The translations under genes and the position numbers were made by a program. From Isoetes taiwanensis (lineage: Eukaryota > Streptophyta > Lycopodiopsida > Isoetales > Isoetaceae), in assembly GCA_021234155.1 (NCBI GenBank), contig JAJEKV010000062.1, forward strand, positions 598,952-662,951: DNA of 64,000 nucleotides, in the 5' to 3' direction. The notes beneath the pieces were generated by a model that was given only the letters and a program-made list of their open reading frames with translations, ran no database searches and was not told the origin of the DNA. Positions 58,161 to 64,000 of this stretch are shown one piece after another; within the stretch, counting starts at the first letter, position 1; each line of letters starts with the position of its first letter.

Positions 58161-58473
58161 ATTTATCTCTAAACCCCCTTTGGTTTGGGTGCATATTCAC
58201 ACGGGGCATCAGCAAATCCAGAGCCGCTGGATAGCATATTTCATTCCTCATTCTCAATTCACCCCACAATGTGCCCTTGTGGGGTATGGACGTACGTAAT
58301 TTGTTATAATCGATAACAAGTTTTAAAAATGACTACAAGATTCTCGTGCAATATACTATATGGTGTTGATTTTATACATATAAAACATAATTATAAGGGC
58401 TCTCAACAGCTCATCGCCACCCCTCGCGGTGAATATGCACCCAAACTAAAGGGGTTTATGATTTTATTTAATG
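58161..58473. mobile_element. MITE-like foldback element, copy B
   Basis: Same arms as copy A (TAAACCCCCTTTGGTTTGGG then TGCATATTCACACGGGG at left; GTGAATATGCACCCAAACTA then AAGGGG at right), about 313 bp. The interior is in the same orientation as copy A, and the part before the right arm (TATGGTGTTGATTTTATACA) is nearly identical. Confidence 0.82.
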
Positions 58474-60740
58474 TTGGATATTCTAGTTAAACACATGTAT
58501 AAGAGGGCATGGCTCATGCTAGAATGATGGAGCCAGTCCCATAGACATGCAATTTGTCCGTGACATAAAGATAGCAAGAATATATTTAACTTTGAGCTAT
58601 GAGTAAGGGACAATAATAATGCATTGCCTTTCCAGCGTGCACACCATTTGACCACTTTCTAATAATCTTCATGCATCTGACATTGTATATTGTAACGTCA
58701 TAATAGATGATATATTCGGTATTTTGGGGATTTCCAACCCACATACAAATCCTTGGATATAAAATATCAATTTCATTGTGTTGATCATTTCTTTTTTGCT
58801 TCTACATGAAATATCCAAGTTGGAGGCGGAAATGCGATTGTTTGGTGGCTAAATCGCGTAATAATACATGAGATAGAATGTGAAACAACATATATATCAA
58901 TGGTAATAAAATAACCATGAATCAAATAACATAATAGATAACGAAACTTGCACAATAGATATGTTTCAAACAAGAACCTAATAGTCTAGCATTAAAGGCC
59001 TCCTGGCCGTTAGTTGCCATCAATGGATTGGGCGGAGGCACTGTGCGTTGATGAAAAGACATAATATTCTATGGGCAAAACAAAGAAAAAGATTTTTAGG
59101 CCTTAAGACTTTAGTGCACACATTGCGAAACAACTAATAACTTCGTGACTAATGCGGCAATACATGCAAATTATTTAGAGCTTTGCATGAAGCGAGACTA
59201 ATGGAGCAATACGTTACAGGATTATTTAAAATTTTGCATGAAGCTTCGAGCTAATGGAGCAATGCATTACCTACCTGCAAGTTATTTAAATTTGCATGAA
59301 TTACGAGGGATGATGATTGGATTGCATGGACAAAAATCACAACTCTTGGAAAGTTTTTCCTAAGACTTTTATTAACTTTAACGAGATGTGTTGCCAGAAT
59401 TATTCAAATACGTTACTCATGATAAGATAAAACACCGGCTCAATCAGGAATAGAAGATAGAATGGTCGATGAGCTACTCACGAACACCAAAGGCAGTGGC
59501 AAAAACATAAGACTACAAGCTCACAAAAGTGAAAAAGAAACTAACGAGAGAAAGCAGGCAAACTTTTCGTTTTTCCTGTGGTTTACATAAGCTGAAAGGA
59601 CAGCCAAAAGGCCCGGTGAACTCAATGTAGAATAGCAGCATCAATCCACGAGTTCTCATGCAACTTTTTATTGCCAGCTCCTGCTTGGCTCACGGGCTAA
59701 CTTTTACTGTTGTTCACCATCTTCTACTCTCACGCTAATGATCTTGCAAACTCATATTTCACAGATGCCAAAGGAATATCATTGACAAGCTCTAGAACAC
59801 GGCCGATTCGCCTTTAGCCAATCCACTTAACGTCTAAGGCTACCACAACACTCTCTTCGGCTGCTTGACCAAACAGTTGATAAGGTGCGATGATTCACTG
59901 TGATAAAATGGTTACCTCGTTCACAAAATTATGCGTGCTTTGGTGGCCGAGTTGGATAAGCGATGGCTACCACCGGTCAAGATCTTCAAGAGTGCCTTTG
60001 ACCAGCGGTGCGAATCCGCCCGACGCAAGCTTCAAATCAGCCGAGAAAAGAAATTGGTAGCCTTTGCATATCCGCGCCAGGCGCAGCTCTGATTTTGCAG
60101 CTTCTCTTCCATGATCTTGAAGTGATGATCCGTTGGGGAACTTAAATTTGTTCTTCTTTGAAGACTCTCTGTTTGGAAAAAGCGAGGGTCCTCGTAACTT
60201 CTTCTTCTTCCAGCTCGTATTTTTCCATTTCAATACACAGCGAAACCCCAAACCCACCAACAGCACAAACACTATCATTACGCCCGAACACTGTATTTAT
60301 CATTGGAAAGATTCGAGGATTACAAAACCTCCAACTAACTAACAAGAAGCTTGGAGTTAGCTAAAGTTGGCAGCCTACAATGGCCTTCTTAAGTGAAGAA
60401 AGAATGCTTCGTTGCTTTGAAGGAAAAGCATGGTTTGCAAGCATCGGACCCATCACACCAATTAAACCTTTGTATCAAACCAAATGGAACCCTAATCGCT
60501 TCAAAAATGTTTGTTTTGAATAATATTATCTTAATATTTGAAACATAGCTTAAAAAACATGCAAACAATAAAAGCCCCCCCACCACACGAATTTCCCTCT
60601 TCTTTAAAATCAATGGCTAACAAATGGGTGCACTCTAGAAATACCATTTAGTATGTCCACGTGAATAAGCAGCGCGTGAAATCATATGAAAACCATGTCA
60701 AAAAGCGTATAAAATCCTGAAAAAAACCCGTATTATATCT
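58474..60740 (+). repeat. Body of foldback-headed dispersed repeat, copy B
   Basis: Colinear with 2505-4640. It keeps the degenerate three-unit 46-bp-type array at 59145-59300 and the CTCTAGAAATACCATTTAGT block near 60637. Minus-strand frames at 60.0-60.35 kb have counterparts at 3.76-4.30 kb only as broken fragments, so no protein is called. Differences from copy A are clustered. Confidence 0.82.
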
Positions 60741-61890
60741 TCGTAATGATAACCCTGTCGCACAACATTATAATCCAAAAATAAAACAATTGAGATTTAT
60801 TTTAGAAATGTTCTCTAACCTATTTGTGATCATAACCAAATACTCCATGTAAGGACTAATTTCTTCATATAATGCAATGATATAGACTTCATAAACATTA
60901 TCTCGATGGTATATAATATCATTATTGTGGATTGGTAACCCATTAAGTTTACCCAATCCGTTTTGTATTGCTTGAGGAGGTATTCACCGCAATGGTGGAA
61001 CTATGATTACGGTATTGTATTGTATTAAAATGGTATGTTTGTGCATGTTTATTTTGCTTCTTTGTTAACGAGGGCAAGTTCTATTTCAGTGTTGTCTTTT
61101 GTGTCATGGTTTTAGTAGACTCAATGGTGTAGAAAAAGAAATTTGGAACTTTGTTTGGAAAGGTCCTGGCGTGTCCATATGCACAACGGCAAAGAAAGCT
61201 TGAAGATCAAGGGAGCGAGAAGGGCCGAGGAAGAATGGAGGCGAGGGGGTGATTTGTGCACAAATGGAATTCATACCTGAAGAAACTCTCTGAGAATTGA
61301 ATGGGAAGGGCTAAAAGAGCAAAGGATTGGGATGAAGCAGTGAGTTCGTAAACAAGAAGCGGAAGAAATCCGCCAAGACCATCGAGCATTGCGGAATAAA
61401 TGGACACCTTAACCAGCGCTGGAAATCGAACATAAGAACAAGCGGGTCAGTTCAAGCGATGGATCACGGTACCTAAAATGGAGTGTCGTGGTTATTAGGA
61501 GAGAAGATCCGGCGCCCAAACTCCGCAGAACCCTGTTCCGGTACGCTTTTTCCTGTTTTTCTTTGTTAAGCTTAACTTTGACCTTAGGCGTCGGGATGGC
61601 CAAAAGCAGACTTCGACAAATCGAGGCAAAATCTCCTATTAAAAATTCTTCAGAGGTGATTAAACCCAGGCGGATTCTGTGTTACCATCGGCAATGGAGG
61701 CCAGCCGAGAGGCATGCATCAGGTTTTTCTTCTTGAGTTTTCATTGATGTAGTTTTACCCGATAGACTTCTTTGTTGAAATGGACACGGAGCATGGTGAA
61801 GGGCTAGAGGTTCAGCTCCCAGATTTCCATGTACGGCCGGATGTTGCCATACGCAATCGGCCAATGGTCATATGTGCTTTAGATACATAG
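60741..61890. other. Non-coding flank of the GC-rich region
   Basis: Frame 61488-61736 (82 codons) is unrecognised. Sequence becomes GC-richer from about 61.2 kb. No repeat partner in the window. Confidence 0.35.
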
Positions 61891-61900
61891 GGGTTGCACT

Positions 61901-61909
61901 TATATATAA
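61901..61909 (+). promoter_or_regulatory. TATA box before the GC-rich coding region
   Basis: TATATATAA followed by GGGG. It lies about 220 bp before an ATG at 62124 in a GC-rich region that stays coding-like to the window end. Confidence 0.45.
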
Positions 61910-62123
61910 GGGGTATGGCATCTGGTTTGAGTAGCAAAAATCCTTGTATCATAATTTTAAAAGGCAATTTGACCCCTACATTGTATAGATATTCTTTGGA
62001 ACCCCCAAAACCCCCAAACCCCAAAGGTGCTCGACCGGCGATTTTTGAGTCCCCAAATTGGATTCAGCACCCTTTTGCGGCTCGAGAACCCTTCAAACTT
62101 TAGGAAGTCATATTACATAGAAG

Positions 62124-63600
62124 ATGGGCCAGCACGGAAAAACCAAGAAGCGAGGGCAACCCGCATAAGCGGTCGATCGGCCGGCTATGAACAAGGAGAG
62201 TCATCCTCCATGAAGAAGGCTCAGGCTAAGGCTAAGGCCCCTGGTAGCGGCAGCAGGCCCGAAAGACCAGTGCTTTCACCGAACCACACAGGAACTCCGC
62301 GCCGGCCGGTGATTGCCGCCAGCGTGGAGGCTAAGTGCGTGTGAGGCTACTTGATTGCCCGCTGGTGGCATGGCGGTGGGGGCTGATCTGGCACCCATGT
62401 CCTCCCGGAAGGCAAGCGGTGAAGTCGAGAAAGAACCGCATCCACCGAGGTCGGAGACACTTTACGGCTGCGTGAAGATGGCCTTGGCACGGCACACTTT
62501 CCGAGCGACAACGGGCCCGGCGGGCTTCGTGACATGCGAAGACGCGCCTAGACTGTATTCATCACTCACGGACACCATGACTTACAGGAAAGGCGGGCAA
62601 TGCATGAGGATGGTCACGGTGTCTGATCTTGATCAAAGTGAGGAAGCCACCACCATGGCACGGGGCGGGCGCTCTTCACCCGAGCCAGTCGGTGCAGCAG
62701 TTCTTAAGTACAATCAGGCGGCAAGCGGCTCACGGGCGCGCGTGTCTTCGGGGCTCGAACGCGCCCTCGCTACTCGAGCTTGGGATTCATAGTTAGATGC
62801 TGTGATGCGAGGAGATAGCCAGCGGCCGAGCCTGCAGAAATTTGTGCTCCGGAGCTTCGCAAAGGGTCGAGGGCGACAGGCTATACCGCCAATAGCACTG
62901 CGGCGGCGGAGACCCGCCTTTACTGCCCGTGCTCAAGCCACCGCCATCCGGCCACCTACCGCGGCCGGGCTGGCCCTGCGCCCACACCGCGGCGTGACGC
63001 CGAGAACCTCAGGCGCCAAGCGGAGAGCCCTGTCGGTGATTCGAGGCATGCCGGAGAGGAGGAGCATGGGGAGGATGGCATCGACTTTGCACCAAGTCAT
63101 CGCCCGACTCATCTATGCGGGGCGATGTTGACCTTCGGCCCACACCCCGAGAAGCTATGCGGTCCTCATCACGGATACCCTAGACACATTACGATAGGGC
63201 TTCTGAGACATCTTGTATAGATCTGGCCAAGACCGAGGGTAGTTCTCATATCCTCTTCACGCCACCCCGCGGCTTTGTGGAGTCACACCCACCCTACCAG
63301 TACTAGGGGTGATTTCCCCTCTCTTGTTGGGAGAAGTCAATAAGCTCTTGGAGTGGCAATGACTAAAAAGCGCTTTATGCCATCACCGGAGACAACGATC
63401 CTGCTTGAGCTCTATGATTGGGGCCATCGATCCACATCTGACATTTTGGAGCCTTTGGTGAGCTGTCATACATACGAGAATTGAGGTTTTGGGCCGATCA
63501 TGTCTTTGGCGACACGGAATGACTTGGAGCGAGTCGCGAGAAGGAAGCATTTTTAGCCGCGAACGCGGGGTGAAGCCTTGATCCCCCTATGGTCTGCTAT
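62124..63600 (+). pseudogene. GC-rich, frame-broken coding region, unrecognised
   Basis: ATG at 62124 begins MGQHGKTKKRG, a basic start. Frame changes then lead to a Lys/Ala/Pro-rich part (SSSMKKAQAKAKAPGSGSRP) ending at 62344, a 145-codon frame at 62355-62792 and a 109-codon frame at 62802-63131. Around 63.36-63.46 kb another frame reads MTKKRFMPSPETTILLELYD and then WGHRSTSDILEPLVSCHTYE, which looks like real protein. Several short stops separate these pieces. Composition resembles ORF1/ORF2 of the LTR element and unlike the AT-rich flank, suggesting an element-borne gene. I recognise no domain. Confidence 0.4.
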
Positions 63601-63602
63601 AG

Positions 63603-64000
63603 GAAGCTGGATTCTTGCAGCTTCAATGGGCAGCCCTTGATAGACGCCGTCTATTTTCAAAAGTGGTTAATATGGTGATGCTCGGCTCCACTTTGGCTCT
63701 ATTTTGTGGCAATGGGCCGCGGCTCAAGGAACGCTGTTGGAGGAGTAAAGAGATCGATGGATTCGCCCGGATGGAGCGTCTTGAGCATGTGCATCTGGTG
63801 GACCGCAGGAAGGCGGTCGTGGCAGCTGGCGGGAGTACACGGGCAGCTTGCTTCATGGCGAAACTCACGGGATCCGGCTCTAAGAAACATATCAAAGCGA
63901 CCCATTACAAGGTACATCAACCCCGTGTCGCCGGGGCCTATATTTCCTGCATTGGCGGTGCCCCTAAGCGGAGACTCATGCCTCCATTTGCCGCAGGTAG
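63603..64000 (+). CDS. Open frame to window edge, unrecognised
   Basis: 132 codons without a stop, open at the right edge. From the ATG at 63672 it reads MVMLGSTLALFCGNGPRLKE and continues with RMERLEHVHLVDRRKAVVAA, KHIKATHYKVHQPRVAGAYI and SCIGGAPKRR. It follows the frame-broken region upstream and may be its continuation, in which case the internal ATG is not a true start. Codon use is GC-rich like its neighbours. No family is recognised. Confidence 0.4.

Overview
This is eukaryotic, plant-type DNA with no prokaryotic features. It is mostly transposable elements in different states of decay, separated by AT-rich non-coding sequence. The organism is a land plant with a repeat-rich genome: there are Ty1/copia, Ty3/gypsy chromovirus and plant-type LINE proteins, a primer-binding site complementary to initiator tRNA-Met, and one recognisable intron-containing plant gene of the TMEM53/DUF829 family. 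The sequence alone does not let me name the lineage.

Layout. 1-2.0 kb: 3' end of a frameshifted copia pol and its trailer. 2.0-4.65 kb: a repeat headed by a foldback (long inverted repeats), related to copies at 37.2-38.9 kb and 58.2-60.7 kb. 4.65-7.26 kb: no gene. 7.28-14.1 kb: a full-length but broken L1-type LINE between 13-bp target duplications, ending in poly(A). 14.7-15.9 kb: 3' end of a second non-LTR family, with other copies at 36.6-37.2 kb and, on the minus strand, at 43.3-43.5 kb. 16.15 kb: a Helitron-like 3' end. 16.5-34.76 kb: an 18.3-kb LTR retrotransposon with 1.5-1.6-kb LTRs, a PBS, a polypurine tract and a matching 5-bp target duplication. 34.8-61.9 kb: mostly non-coding with short tandem repeats and old element fragments. 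61.9-64 kb: a GC-rich, frame-broken coding region behind a TATA box, running off the window.

The LTR element is the centre of interest. Downstream of the PBS it has paired long hairpins, a TATA box and an open reading region (18.76-20.06 kb) whose C-terminus is clearly a histone H3 fold. A second hairpin pair follows, then an unrecognised second coding region (20.76-22.23 kb), and then about 26 copies of a TGAC-centred unit at an almost exact 12-bp spacing. Further in are a decayed chromovirus gag-pol ending in a chromodomain (25.5-29.5 kb) and, antisense, a four-exon DUF829/TMEM53-like gene (31.0-32.5 kb). Whether the gag-pol and the antisense gene were carried by the element or are nested or host DNA enclosed between its LTRs cannot be settled from one copy.

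Almost every coding region has frameshifts. The duplicated copies differ by clustered short indels and replacements, strongest in GC-rich stretches, so some breaks may be consensus errors rather than biological decay.
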